Shown: positions 18,788-28,772, counted from the stretch's first letter. The stretch: DNA of 64,000 nucleotides from Clostridium sardiniense (GCF_016907995.1 NZ_JAFBDA010000010.1:62001-126000), one strand, 5' to 3'. The notes: a model not told the origin generated them from the sequence alone. Program-made: numbers and translations.

Positions 18788-18805
18788 TAATACTTAAGTT
18801 ATAAA

Positions 18806-20113
18806 TTAATATCTTTTATAACTTCCGTAACTTCTTCTGTAACGGCTCTTGCGGTAACGTCTTTTGTTAATGAATCTTATAATAAATATTATTATAAGGA
18901 TTATTATAACAATAGCTAAAATTATACCTAAGTAAGCAAATACGTTTGCTTTAAATAATTGACCAATTGATACTCCTATGTTTCCAGTTAAAGCTGCATG
19001 ATATTCTTTAACAGAAAGATTAAGATTAACATCATTATTTGCAGCTACAGACCATGCATCTTTATTTTCAGGATTAAATGTTATTTCAGCATTTTTATCA
19101 TTAAATGTATTTTTATAAAGCATAGCATCTTCTGATAGTGTTACAGGTACTTCGATTGTCTTTGTAGGACCAAAGAATTTAAACATTTTATAGTCTAAAG
19201 TAACATTCTTTATAGAATCACCAGCTTTTTCAAATACTGCTGGTTTTGCAGCGTAGCTATAATCCATTATTTTATCCATGTCAGCATATCTAGTTGAGTC
19301 ATCAGCACTAACAGCTGAATTTAATACAACACCAATAATATCTCTGCCATTTCTGTTAAAAATAGTAGCTAAGCATTCACCAGCTTGATTAGTTGTACCA
19401 GTTTTACCAGCGACATTACCATTTTTACCCAAAGTCTTATTTCTATTTTCTAATTTGACAGTTTTACCACCAATAGTAATAGTAGCTTCTTTAGTTTCCA
19501 TTACTTCTTTAACCCATGGGTTAGCAAAAGCTGCTTTAGTAAGTATTGCTAAGTCATAAGCTGTAGTATAATGATTTGGGTTATGTAATCCATTTGGTGT
19601 TACAAAGTGACTATCTTTCATTCCAAGTTCTTGAGCTTTTTTATTCATAAGCTTTGCAAAGTTTTCTGCATTTCCAGCTACCTTATCAGCTATCATATAA
19701 GCTGCATCATTTCCTGAGAACATTAATAAGCCTTTCATTACATCATCAGCAGTCATTGTGTCGCCAACTTTCATAGTAACTCCTGGCCAGTTTGAATGTA
19801 ATGAATACTGAGGTTGAGCTTTTGCAGACTCAGTAAATTTAATTGTGTCATATTTTTGTGCGTTTTCTGCAAAGATTAATGCAGTTAATAATTTGGTGAT
19901 ACTTGCAGGATATGCCTTTGCATCTGCATTTTTTGAATAAATAACTTCACCAGTTTTTAAATCCATAGTAATTGCATACTTTGCAGTTATACTTGGATCA
20001 GATGGTGTTTGTGTATCTGCATATGATTTTACCATTCCTAAAGGAGCTAATAAGTACATAGCAAAAACAAGCACCATTGTTTTTAATAGTATACCTTTCT
20101 TAGTTAAACTCAT
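18806..20113 (-). CDS. dacA: D-alanyl-D-alanine carboxypeptidase (DacA/DacF type)
   Basis: 435 residues from ATG 20113, which follows CGAGGTGGAG; a longer frame upstream lacks a ribosome site. A signal peptide ends near YADTQT. Peptidase S11 motifs are complete: SITK (SxxK), SGN and KTGTTNQAG. It trims the terminal D-Ala from peptidoglycan stem peptides outside the membrane. A beta-rich domain follows, then a C-terminal hydrophobic segment (about 385-410) and an Arg/Tyr/Ser-rich tail. The tail gives a true membrane span where many family members have an amphipathic helix. Confidence 0.92.
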   Translation of the reverse strand: MSLTKKGILLKTMVLVFAMYLLAPLGMVKSYADTQTPSDPSITAKYAITMDLKTGEVIYSKNADAKAYPASITKLLTALIFAENAQKYDTIKFTESAKAQPQYSLHSNWPGVTMKVGDTMTADDVMKGLLMFSGNDAAYMIADKVAGNAENFAKLMNKKAQELGMKDSHFVTPNGLHNPNHYTTAYDLAILTKAAFANPWVKEVMETKEATITIGGKTVKLENRNKTLGKNGNVAGKTGTTNQAGECLATIFNRNGRDIIGVVLNSAVSADDSTRYADMDKIMDYSYAAKPAVFEKAGDSIKNVTLDYKMFKFFGPTKTIEVPVTLSEDAMLYKNTFNDKNAEITFNPENKDAWSVAANNDVNLNLSVKEYHAALTGNIGVSIGQLFKANVFAYLGIILAIVIIILIIIFIIRFINKRRYRKSRYRRSYGSYKRY

Positions 20114-20284
20114 TTCTCCACCTCGTTCTTTTTTTTTGCTATAAAGGACATGCATACAAAAAAGTATAACATTTTACGCAGTTAATAACAATAAACATTA
20201 CCCAGAAATAGGTACCAAAAATATTACAATATAATTAAATAAAAATTAAGATAGTAGGCAAACTATTAATATGGGGGTGATCTT

Positions 20285-21037
20285 ATAAAAATATTAAAAA
20301 AATTAAACTTAATATTAGCAATTATCTTAATTATTACTTTAAATTCAGCTTATATTCAAGGAAACTGCAATAATTCTAAAAAAAAGGTTGTTTATTTAAC
20401 TTTTGATGATGGACCATCTATTACAAACACAAATAATATTATTGATATCTTAAATAAAAATGGAGTAAAAGGTACTTTTTTTGTAGTTGGAAACAAGGCG
20501 GCGGAGAATAAAAATATACTTAAAAAAGCTAGAAATTTAGGAATGTCTATATATCCACATTGTAATGTTCATGATTATGAAAAGATATATAGTAGTACAG
20601 ATGAATATTTTAAAGATTTAAATTTATGTGAAAATAAAATAAATAATGTACTTAATGAAAAATTAGATTTTAAATTTGTAAGGCTTCCTGGAGGTTCTAC
20701 TAATAGGGTTGGAAAACAAAGTGTATTAAGTGGAATAAAAAAGGAACTAAAATCTAGGAATGTTATGTATGTTGATTGGAATATTGATTCAGGAGATGCG
20801 ACAGCTTCCAATGTATCCAGTGAATGCATAAGAAAAAATATTAAAAATAATGCAGGAGCATATAGAGTAGAAGTTGTCTTAATGCATGATGCAGAAGGAA
20901 AGAAGAGTACAGTAACCACTTTAGAAAATATTATAAATGAATATAAGCTTATGAATTATGAATTTAAGACTTTAGATAATATCTCAAATGATGATATTCA
21001 ATATCTAAAAGACGTTAAAGTAATAAACAATAATTAG
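20285..21037 (+). CDS. polysaccharide deacetylase (NodB homology) with apparent ATA start
   Basis: About 250 residues. A hydrophobic N-terminal segment is followed by NodB motifs: TFDDGP (metal Asp), HCNVH (metal HxxxH), RLPGG and LMHDAEG. Such enzymes deacetylate peptidoglycan or other N-acetyl glycans outside the cell. The frame has no ATG, GTG or TTG before 20543, and an ATG there would remove the metal-binding Asp. A near-perfect anti-16S site GGGGGTGATC sits 7 nt before an ATA (20285). This suggests a rare ATA start, or a recently lost start codon. It is paralogous to the deacetylase at 36308-37201. Confidence 0.65.
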   Translation: MKILKKLNLILAIILIITLNSAYIQGNCNNSKKKVVYLTFDDGPSITNTNNIIDILNKNGVKGTFFVVGNKAAENKNILKKARNLGMSIYPHCNVHDYEKIYSSTDEYFKDLNLCENKINNVLNEKLDFKFVRLPGGSTNRVGKQSVLSGIKKELKSRNVMYVDWNIDSGDATASNVSSECIRKNIKNNAGAYRVEVVLMHDAEGKKSTVTTLENIINEYKLMNYEFKTLDNISNDDIQYLKDVKVINNN

Positions 21038-21040
21038 TTA

Positions 21041-21085
21041 AAAGAAAGAATCCTATAGATAATTTATCTATAGGATTCTTTCTTT
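21041..21085. terminator. bidirectional terminator
   Basis: A perfect 20-bp inverted repeat with a 5-nt loop between convergent genes; one arm reaches into the gatD stop codon. Confidence 0.95.
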
Positions 21086-21815
21086 ACTTATCTTTCTTTT
21101 CAAATCTTTTTGTTATATTAGCTTTAGCTTTAATTTCTAAATCATCATTTAAAGGTTCTAAAGTAACATTTCCATATTTATGATTTAAAGCAAGCTCAAG
21201 TAATTTATCTGCAAGTTCAGGGTTTTTTGAAAGTAGTGATCCATGGAAGTAAGTACAAAATGTATTTTTATATACACAACCTTCATTTCCATCTTCACCA
21301 TTATTACCATATCCTTGAATGCATCTACCAAGAGGTTTTAAATTATTTATATATGTTCTACCTGAATGATTTTCAAAACCAACATAAGTGTGAGAAAATT
21401 CATCATTTTGTATGATTGTATCTCCAATAAAACGAGTATCTCCACCTTCGGTATATATATCAAGTATTTTTAGTCCTTCAAGTTTTTCACCATTTGGTGC
21501 TCTATAGTAATTACCAAGAAGTTGATATCCACCACATATAGCTAGTAAAACTTTAGAATCTTCTACATATTTAGTTAAATCCTCTTTTTTATTTTTCATT
21601 AAATCTTCTGAAACTATTGATTGCTCATAGTCTTGGCCACCACCAAAGAAGACTATATCATAATTATCTCCATCGAATTTATCATTTACAGATATATCAA
21701 CAACATTAATTTTTATACCACGAGCTTCAGCTCTTGACTTAAGTATTAATATATTTCCTACATCACCATAAACATTTAGTAGATCAGGATAAAGATGACA
21801 AATATTTAATTCCAT
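21084..21815 (-). CDS. gatD: lipid II isoglutaminyl synthase, glutamine amidotransferase subunit GatD
   Basis: 243 residues from ATG 21815, 7 nt after AGGAAGG. A CobB/CobQ-type class I glutaminase: ICHLYPDLLNVYGDVGN at the N-terminus, the nucleophile Cys in LLAICGGYQLLG, and the His in YFHGSLLSKNPEL. With MurT it amidates the alpha-carboxylate of D-Glu in lipid II, supplying ammonia from glutamine. It lies 14 bp after murT on the same strand. Length is normal. Confidence 0.9.
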   Translation of the reverse strand: MELNICHLYPDLLNVYGDVGNILILKSRAEARGIKINVVDISVNDKFDGDNYDIVFFGGGQDYEQSIVSEDLMKNKKEDLTKYVEDSKVLLAICGGYQLLGNYYRAPNGEKLEGLKILDIYTEGGDTRFIGDTIIQNDEFSHTYVGFENHSGRTYINNLKPLGRCIQGYGNNGEDGNEGCVYKNTFCTYFHGSLLSKNPELADKLLELALNHKYGNVTLEPLNDDLEIKAKANITKRFEKKDK

Positions 21816-21829
21816 AATACTACCTTCCT

Positions 21830-23191
21830 TTACCAAAGTTTTTCTATATAGCCTTTTGAGTGAAGGTGTTTTCTATAATTAATCATTGCAGTATAAGTTG
21901 CAAGTATATAGATATTTTTATCTTCACATTCTTTAAGTTTATTAGTTAATGCTTCATAATCATCTTCTATTATAAACTTATTAGAATCAAGACCAGCCGT
22001 TTTAAGTCTAACTGCCATATCATACATTCTCATACCAGAGATGTATATATCATTTATTGGAAGATTCGGAAGTCTTTCAAATCCAACATCCCAAATCCAA
22101 GACACATCTCGTCCATCTGCATAGTTATCGTTTAGCATAAATAAAGCTGAGAATGGCTCTTTATTTAAACATAAAGTATCAATTGCTTGATTATAACCTG
22201 CTGGATTTTTTACAAGTATTATTTTAACATTTTTATCATCAATTTTAATAACTTCTTGTCTACCAAAACTTGAATCTTGTTTTCCTAAAGATTTTGCAAT
22301 TACTTCATCTGATACTCCAAGTTCTTTTGTTATTGAATAAGCGCAAAGTCCATTATATATATTATAAGCTCCAGATTGACTTATTGTAATTGGAGTTCCA
22401 TTAATGACAACTCTTGAGTATTCAGGTGTAACTTCAATTATTTCATCAACTGCATATTTTAAAGGAGCTCTTTTGTATCCACAGCTAGGACAATAAAAAT
22501 CTCCTAAATGATTATATGTAATGAAGTTATAACTGTATGGAGATTTACAGAATTTACAGAACTTAGAATCTGCATTTACATCAAGCTTTGTATCTTCTTG
22601 AACTGGAACATTAAATCCATAAAACTCTGTAGGATTTTTAATTTCTAGATTACCAAGTAATGATTCATCTCCATTTAAAATAAGTTTTGTTTTGGGAGTT
22701 TTAACTACTCCTTCAAGTATCTTTGTAAGTGTTGTATATACTTCGCCATATCTGTCGAGTTGGTCTCTAAATAGATTAGTTACAGTTAAAAGTTCTGGGC
22801 TTATGTATTCAGTGATGAATTTAACATTAGCTTCATCAACCTCTATAACTGCATATTTAGAAGTGTTTTTATCTCCAAATTTAAAGTTATCAATAAAACA
22901 TGACACAATACCAGGGAAAAGGTTTGCCCCTGTATTATTTGTTATTACTTTAAATCCATTTTCTTTAAGTATGTTTGTAATCATACTTGTAGTTGTTGTT
23001 TTACCATTTGTACCAGTGATAAGAATAACTTTATATCCCTTAGAAACAGTCTTTAAAATATTTCTATCTAATTTTAAAGCAATTCTTCCTGGGAAAGTAC
23101 TACCACCTTTTAAAAAGTTTTTTGATATGAAAAGCACTATTTTACTAGAAATAATACTTATAAATGATTTTATATTAATAGTATTCACCAC
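21830..23191 (-). CDS. murT: lipid II isoglutaminyl synthase, MurT subunit
   Basis: 453 residues, a Mur-ligase-type ATPase. The P loop is GTNGKTTTTS, followed by a central ligase domain and a DUF1727 C-terminal domain. A Cys4 ribbon (CKFC and CPSC, about 203-228) typical of MurT is present. It activates the D-Glu carboxylate of lipid II for amidation, with GatD providing ammonia. Amidation is needed for efficient cross-linking and affects lysozyme sensitivity. First gene of a two-gene minus-strand operon. Confidence 0.93.
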   Translation of the reverse strand: MVNTINIKSFISIISSKIVLFISKNFLKGGSTFPGRIALKLDRNILKTVSKGYKVILITGTNGKTTTTSMITNILKENGFKVITNNTGANLFPGIVSCFIDNFKFGDKNTSKYAVIEVDEANVKFITEYISPELLTVTNLFRDQLDRYGEVYTTLTKILEGVVKTPKTKLILNGDESLLGNLEIKNPTEFYGFNVPVQEDTKLDVNADSKFCKFCKSPYSYNFITYNHLGDFYCPSCGYKRAPLKYAVDEIIEVTPEYSRVVINGTPITISQSGAYNIYNGLCAYSITKELGVSDEVIAKSLGKQDSSFGRQEVIKIDDKNVKIILVKNPAGYNQAIDTLCLNKEPFSALFMLNDNYADGRDVSWIWDVGFERLPNLPINDIYISGMRMYDMAVRLKTAGLDSNKFIIEDDYEALTNKLKECEDKNIYILATYTAMINYRKHLHSKGYIEKLW

Positions 23192-23455
23192 CCTATAGTT
23201 AATAAGTATCGACAGTTATCACATAAATAATAACTAGTATAACATAAAATTATATTACATAGAAATACTTTTAAATACAATAAAATTAATATTAATATAA
23301 GGAAATAGTCATAGAAAAATACAAAAATAAACTGGCTTTGCAAATAGAATTATATGTAGTTTTATGTAGATTCTTTTATTGGTTTTTGATAAAATGTAAA
23401 ATATATGAATAAACAATTAAAAGAGAATTAACATTCTAAACTCTTGGGGGTATTT

Positions 23456-25177
23456 ATGAAAGCGTTTAACGATAATTTTAAAGAAAATAAAATTCGGAGT
23501 AATAGAAAACAAAATATACAGAGTATCCTAACTCTTATTGGAAGTTTAGTATTTGCATTTCTGATGGCTGTAGGATGTAATGGGCTTTTCGGGGCTGAAG
23601 AAGAACTTATATTAGATAAAGAGGATGGAATATATTATTCAGGAAAGTACGATGAAGCATTAAAAGAGTACGAAAAAAAGCAGAAGAGGGAAAAGTGGCC
23701 TATTTGGACAATAAAGGAAGCAGAAATATATTCATTAAAAGAAGAGCGTGCACAGTCTAATTCTTTATTAGATAAAGCATATAGAGATAGAAATAAACTA
23801 GAAAAGGACAAGGGGATTGATAAATATAAGGAAGAGGACAAGGTTCTTGGGAATTATATCACCTTTACCTATCTTATGAATGGAGATGCTGAAAAGGCAA
23901 GACAGTATGGAGAAGATTTTTTAATGAAAGAACAAAATAATAATCCGTTAAGAGAAACTATGACTGTTGTGTATTTAGCTCAAAATAATAAAGACAAAGC
24001 AAAAGAAATGGTAAATGGATATAAAGCAGATGATTCCTTTGAATTAGCTAAAAAAGCTGATTTAAATATGATAGTTAATAATTATGAAGAAGGATATAAA
24101 AACTTACAAGAATCCTATAATCTTAATAAAAATGATATTAAGATATTAGATGTTATAGAAAACAATGCATATGGAAATCGAGAGGGCGCAATTGAGTATT
24201 TAGAAGAGTTATATAAAGAAAATTCATCTAATACTATAACTAAATTAGCATTAGCAAAAACATATTCTATAGAAGAAAAAAATTTAAATAAGAGTTTGGA
24301 AATTTTAGATACTTTAAGTGATGAAGAGAAAGATTCCTTACTTTATAACTGCATTCAATTAGAAATAAATAAAAAACAAGTTAAAGATTGTACTGAAATA
24401 ATAGATAAAATAATAAGTAAATATGAAGATACTTATGGAGCAAATTATATAGCCGGTATGTATTATCTAGAAAATAAAGATTATAAAAAGGCTAGTGATT
24501 ATGCAATAAAAAGTTCTTTTATAAATAAAGAATATAGTAATATATATGGTTTATTGCTTTCTAATTTGATGCAAAATGAGGGAGATGAAAATATCACAAA
24601 GGCTTACTTAAGAAGAGGGCTATATTATTCTCCGTCAAACTGTTTAATAATAGAAAATGTGGCGAATTTTTATGAAAAGGTTGAGCAAAAAATAGATTTA
24701 GCGTATGATTATTATAGGTTAGTTTCATATGTAGACGCAGGAAGAATAGAAAATTATTATCATATGGCTAGTATAAACATAATAAAAAATGAGTTAGATA
24801 AAGCAATAGATAGCTTAGAAACGGCTGTTAAAATAAATAAATCTAATGATAAATATTTTGCAACACTTGGATATCTTTACTTTAAAGAAGGGGATATGGA
24901 TAAAGGGATTGAAAATACTAGAAAAGCATATGAGATAAATGAAAGAAATATAGAAGCTTTAAATAATGCTGCAATTTACTATGCTGTATATGAGGACAAC
25001 ATAGAAAGAGCTTATAAAAATATAGCTACAGCTAATGAATTAGTATCAGAATCTGATGATTTTATCAAGAAAGAAATTATAGATAAAAACTATAATAAGT
25101 TTAAAATAGGGTATGAGCAATTTGAAGATGACAGATATAGAAAGATAGATTCATCTCAAGTTGAATTAATATATTAA
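23456..25177 (+). CDS. TPR repeat lipoprotein
   Basis: 573 residues from ATG 23456, preceded by TTGGGGGT. A charged 20-residue N-region, a hydrophobic stretch and a lipobox-like AVGC (Cys about 41) suggest a membrane-anchored lipoprotein. The rest is almost entirely helical with repeated TPR-like units; the clearest are about residues 360-520 (for example ALNNAAIYYAVYEDNIERAY). TPR arrays serve as protein interaction scaffolds. The partner is not evident. It ends 35 bp before manA, so the two may be cotranscribed. Confidence 0.75.
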   Translation: MKAFNDNFKENKIRSNRKQNIQSILTLIGSLVFAFLMAVGCNGLFGAEEELILDKEDGIYYSGKYDEALKEYEKKQKREKWPIWTIKEAEIYSLKEERAQSNSLLDKAYRDRNKLEKDKGIDKYKEEDKVLGNYITFTYLMNGDAEKARQYGEDFLMKEQNNNPLRETMTVVYLAQNNKDKAKEMVNGYKADDSFELAKKADLNMIVNNYEEGYKNLQESYNLNKNDIKILDVIENNAYGNREGAIEYLEELYKENSSNTITKLALAKTYSIEEKNLNKSLEILDTLSDEEKDSLLYNCIQLEINKKQVKDCTEIIDKIISKYEDTYGANYIAGMYYLENKDYKKASDYAIKSSFINKEYSNIYGLLLSNLMQNEGDENITKAYLRRGLYYSPSNCLIIENVANFYEKVEQKIDLAYDYYRLVSYVDAGRIENYYHMASINIIKNELDKAIDSLETAVKINKSNDKYFATLGYLYFKEGDMDKGIENTRKAYEINERNIEALNNAAIYYAVYEDNIERAYKNIATANELVSESDDFIKKEIIDKNYNKFKIGYEQFEDDRYRKIDSSQVELIY

Positions 25178-25212
25178 AAAGCACCAATATAGAAAGAAGG
25201 AGATTAATTACT

Positions 25213-26190
25213 ATGTATCCAATTAGATTTGAAAACTTATACTATGACAAAATATGGGGAGGCAGAGACCTAGAAAACTTCAGAGATAATATGCCAGATG
25301 GATTAATAGGAGAAACTTGGGATATTGCATGTCATAGAAATGGTACTGGAGTTGTTGGAAATGGAGAATTTAAGGGAATGAAGTTTGATGAGCTTATAGA
25401 AGAACTAGGTCACAAACTAGTAGGTGATAAGATAGCAACAAATAACTTCCCATTATTAATAAAACTTATAAATGCAAACGATAAGTTATCAGTTCAAGTT
25501 CATCCAGGAGATGAATATGCAAGAGTGGCTGATAATGATCTTGGAAAGACTGAAGCTTGGTATGTTGTTGATGCAAAAGAAGGAGCTTCACTTATAGTTG
25601 GAACAAAGAATTGTGATAAGAAAACTTTTGAAGAAGCTATTAAAAAAGGAGATTTAACTCCATATTTAAATCAAATACCTGTAAAAAGAGGAGATATGTT
25701 TTATGTAAAAAGTGGATTAGTTCATGCCATCTGTGAAGGTGTTGTAATTGCAGAAATACAACAAAATAGTGATACTACTTATAGAGTATATGATTATGGA
25801 AGAGGAAGAGAAATACATGTAGAAAAAGCACTAGATGTTATTGATTTCTCATTAAAGGGAGAAAATATAAAGGGAATTACAATTCATGAAGATGGATATG
25901 ATAAAACAGTTCTTTGCATTGGAGAGTATTTTGCAATAGAAAAATATGAAATAAAAGAAAGTGCAAAAGAAGAAAGTGATAGAGATAGATTCTATCTATT
26001 TACTTGTGTTGAAGGAAATGGAGAAATAGTTTGGGATAAGGGATCATTAGAAGTTAAGATGGGAGACAGTATACTTATTCCAGCATACCTTGGAGCGTAT
26101 GAGCTTAAGGGAGAATTTACACTTCTTAAGAGCTTTGTACCAGATGTTGAAGAAGAAAAGAAAAAGATATTAGCTCCAGTTTTAAAATAA
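25213..26190 (+). CDS. manA: mannose-6-phosphate isomerase, class I
   Basis: 325 residues. Zinc-site motifs QVHPGDEYA (about 97) and GLVHAI (about 174) and the downstream YDYGRGREIHVEKALD are those of firmicute ManA. It interconverts mannose 6-phosphate and fructose 6-phosphate in the cytoplasm, feeding glycolysis or GDP-mannose synthesis. The C-terminal beta domain is complete. AGAAGGAG precedes the ATG. A strong terminator follows. Confidence 0.95.
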   Translation: MYPIRFENLYYDKIWGGRDLENFRDNMPDGLIGETWDIACHRNGTGVVGNGEFKGMKFDELIEELGHKLVGDKIATNNFPLLIKLINANDKLSVQVHPGDEYARVADNDLGKTEAWYVVDAKEGASLIVGTKNCDKKTFEEAIKKGDLTPYLNQIPVKRGDMFYVKSGLVHAICEGVVIAEIQQNSDTTYRVYDYGRGREIHVEKALDVIDFSLKGENIKGITIHEDGYDKTVLCIGEYFAIEKYEIKESAKEESDRDRFYLFTCVEGNGEIVWDKGSLEVKMGDSILIPAYLGAYELKGEFTLLKSFVPDVEEEKKKILAPVLK

Positions 26191-26209
26191 TATATATAAA
26201 ATAATATAT

Positions 26210-26247
26210 AAGGAGACTTTATTTTACTAAAGTCTCCTTATTTTCTT
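26210..26247 (+). terminator. terminator of manA
   Basis: A perfect 12-bp stem (AAGGAGACTTTA / TAAAGTCTCCTT) with a 6-nt loop and T-rich tail. Confidence 0.95.
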
Positions 26248-26342
26248 AAATTTTACTTAATTAATTGGATAATGTAGACAAGGTGTCACAATATACTTAT
26301 AATTAAAAAGTCAATAATATTTTTGAAAGTGAGTGAGAATTA

Positions 26343-27203
26343 GTGGGAATAGATTTACTATTAATACTTAAAGCAATAATTATTGCTATAGTAGAAGGTC
26401 TTACAGAATTTGTTCCGGTATCATCGACAGGGCATATGATACTAGTAGGAAATCTAATTGATTTTACTGGTGAATTTGCAAATATGTTTGAAGTTGTTAT
26501 ACAACTTGGAGCAATTTTAGCAGTCGTTGTATTATTCTGGAAAAAAATTAGTACAAGTGTAGTAGAATTCTTTAAATTTATATTTACAAAGGGAAGAGAA
26601 GGAGAAACTGGTTTCAGATTCGGGATTAATGTAATAGTTGGTTCAATACCAGCACTTATAGTTGGTCTAGCTCTTCATGATAAAATTAAGTCTTTATTTA
26701 CACCAAGGGCTGTTATATATGGATTTATAGTTGGTGGTATTCTATTAATAGTTATAGAGAATACTTATAGAAAAAGAAGACCTAAGGCAAATGATATAGA
26801 CAAGATTACAGCTAAAGAAGCATTAATAGTTGGTGTGGCTCAATGTTTTGCTATGTGGCCTGGAATGTCAAGAAGTGCTTCTACTATAATGGGTGGTTGG
26901 ATAGCAGGTCTTTCAACTCCAATTGCAGCAGAATTTTCATTCTTCTTAGCAATACCAGCTATGGTTGGGTCAAGTGGTCTCGATATGTTGAAATTTGACT
27001 ATTCACAAATGGATTCAACAAAATGGATAGCATTAGCAGTTGGATTTGTGGTAGCATTTATAGTTTCATTAATAGTAATGGATAAGTTTATAAGTTACTT
27101 AAAGAAGAAACCAATGAGAGTATTTGCAGTATACAGAATAATAGTAGGTGTAATACTTGCTGTATTAGTATTTGCAGGTTTTATGACTTTACCACCTTTA
27201 TAG
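26343..27203 (+). CDS. uppP: undecaprenyl-diphosphatase UppP (BacA)
   Basis: 286 residues, about eight membrane segments. The two active-site regions are EGLTEFVPVSSTGHM (about 18-32) and PGMSRSAST (about 174-182). It removes a phosphate from undecaprenyl diphosphate to recycle the lipid carrier for peptidoglycan and confers bacitracin tolerance. The start is GTG (26343). Monocistronic. Confidence 0.95.
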   Translation: MGIDLLLILKAIIIAIVEGLTEFVPVSSTGHMILVGNLIDFTGEFANMFEVVIQLGAILAVVVLFWKKISTSVVEFFKFIFTKGREGETGFRFGINVIVGSIPALIVGLALHDKIKSLFTPRAVIYGFIVGGILLIVIENTYRKRRPKANDIDKITAKEALIVGVAQCFAMWPGMSRSASTIMGGWIAGLSTPIAAEFSFFLAIPAMVGSSGLDMLKFDYSQMDSTKWIALAVGFVVAFIVSLIVMDKFISYLKKKPMRVFAVYRIIVGVILAVLVFAGFMTLPPL

Positions 27204-27210
27204 GTTAAAG

Positions 27211-27244
27211 AGTTTAGCTAATAAGTATTAGCTAAACTTTTTTT
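27211..27244 (+). terminator. terminator of uppP
   Basis: AGTTTAGCTAATA and TATTAGCTAAACT arms followed by a run of T. The central bases pair too closely to form a full stem, leaving an effective loop of about 6-8 nt. Confidence 0.9.
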
Positions 27245-27525
27245 ATAGACATAATAAATTAAAATAAATAATATATTTATACGAAGTAAGCTTAAAATAC
27301 AATTTATTAATAATATGGTAAAATATGCTTTATAAAATTGATAAGTTATGGTAATATAAAAAAAAGAAATAGTTTACTTTTAATGTTAATATTGAAAACA
27401 ATTGCATCGAGTGTTGTACAAAGGTTAGGAGAGAAAAAGATTAAATTTTTTTGTTTGAAGTTGTCAGAAAATAAAGAAAATTTAATCGAGAATGTCTATA
27501 AAATGGGTAGAGGGGGATTTGTGAA
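27245..27525 (+). other. long intergenic leader of the phosphofructokinase gene
   Basis: A 280-bp gap with no recognised riboswitch. It contains a TTG-initiated 63-codon frame (27338-27529) whose UGA overlaps the pfk ATG as ATGA. Its composition and lack of a clear ribosome site make it doubtful as a gene. Confidence 0.3.
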
Positions 27526-28626
27526 ATGACAAAAGGAGTTAAAAAAATAGCTTTATTAACTGGAGGAGGAGATTGTCCTGGTTTAAATGCTGTAATTAGA
27601 GCAGTAACTAGAACTGCAATTTTAAATTATGGTTATGAAGTTATAGGTTATAAATTTGGTTATCGTGGGTTATATAGCAATGATTTTATACCATTAACAT
27701 TAGAATCAGTATCTGGAATACTTCATAGAGGAGGTACAATATTATATAGTTCAAATAAGGACAATCTTTTTGATTATAGTATTGAAGAAGATGGAGTAAT
27801 TGTAAAGAAAGATGTCTCAGATGTAGCAGTTGAGAATCTTAAAAAAGAAGGAGTAGATGTATTAGTAGTTATAGGAGGGGATGGTACACTAACCTCAGCT
27901 AGAGATTTTTCACGAAAAGGTATAAAAGTTATAGGTGTTCCAAAGACTATAGATAATGATTTAGCATCGACTGATGTTACATTTGGATTTAATACTGCAA
28001 TAGATGTAGCAACAGATGCTTTAGATAGACTTCATACAACAGCAGAATCACATCATAGAATTATGCTCTGTGAAGTTATGGGAAGAGGGGCTGGCTGGAT
28101 TGCATTAGAATCTGGAATAGCAGGTTCAGCTGATGTAATTTTATTACCAGAGATTCCATATGATATTAATAAGATAGTAGACAAAATTAATGAAAGAAAA
28201 GCCGAAGGTAAACTATTCACAATCATAGTAGTTGCTGAAGGTGCAAAAGCAAAGGATGGAGAAGTTGTAGTTTCTAAGATTGTAGCTGATAGTCCAGATC
28301 CTATAAGGCTTGGTGGAATTGGAAATAAATTGGCTGATGATTTAGAAAAGATAATAAAAGATCATGAAGTAAGGTGTACTGTTCTTGGGCATATTCAAAG
28401 AGGGGGTAATACTTCAACTTTTGATAGAATTTTATCGACAAGATATGGAGTAGCTGCAGTTGAAATGATTAATGAAGGCTTATTTGGTAATATGGTATGC
28501 TTAAAGGGGGATGAAATAACTTACGATAGCTTAGAAAATGTAATAGGTCAAAAAACTAAACAAGTTGATCCAAGTTGTGAATTAGTTACAATTGCTAAAA
28601 AAATAGGAATCTCATTTGGAGATTAG
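27526..28626 (+). CDS. pfkA: 6-phosphofructokinase
   Basis: 366 residues, somewhat longer than the ~320 of classical bacterial PfkA. GGDCPGLNAVIRAV is the nucleotide-binding start, GGDGTL the phosphate site, PKTIDNDL the catalytic loop and MGRGAGWIAL the substrate region. The combination of Gly in GGDGT and Lys in PKTIDND is the group found in ATP-using enzymes related to PPi-dependent ones, so ATP as donor is the better guess. It commits fructose 6-phosphate to glycolysis. AGAGGGGG precedes the ATG. Confidence 0.9.
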   Translation: MTKGVKKIALLTGGGDCPGLNAVIRAVTRTAILNYGYEVIGYKFGYRGLYSNDFIPLTLESVSGILHRGGTILYSSNKDNLFDYSIEEDGVIVKKDVSDVAVENLKKEGVDVLVVIGGDGTLTSARDFSRKGIKVIGVPKTIDNDLASTDVTFGFNTAIDVATDALDRLHTTAESHHRIMLCEVMGRGAGWIALESGIAGSADVILLPEIPYDINKIVDKINERKAEGKLFTIIVVAEGAKAKDGEVVVSKIVADSPDPIRLGGIGNKLADDLEKIIKDHEVRCTVLGHIQRGGNTSTFDRILSTRYGVAAVEMINEGLFGNMVCLKGDEITYDSLENVIGQKTKQVDPSCELVTIAKKIGISFGD

Positions 28627-28638
28627 TTAAAGGTATTT

Positions 28639-28673
28639 AAAGGATTTAGCATGTCGCTAAATCCTTTAATTTT
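28639..28673 (+). terminator. terminator of pfkA
   Basis: A perfect 12-bp stem AAAGGATTTAGC / GCTAAATCCTTT with a 5-nt loop and a T-rich tail. Confidence 0.9.
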
Positions 28674-28772
28674 AATATTGATATAATTATAGATGGTTCA
28701 AAAATATATGGTAATATGTTATAATTTTATTAACAATTGGGACAGATTTAAATTTTAAAGCTGGAGGGTATT

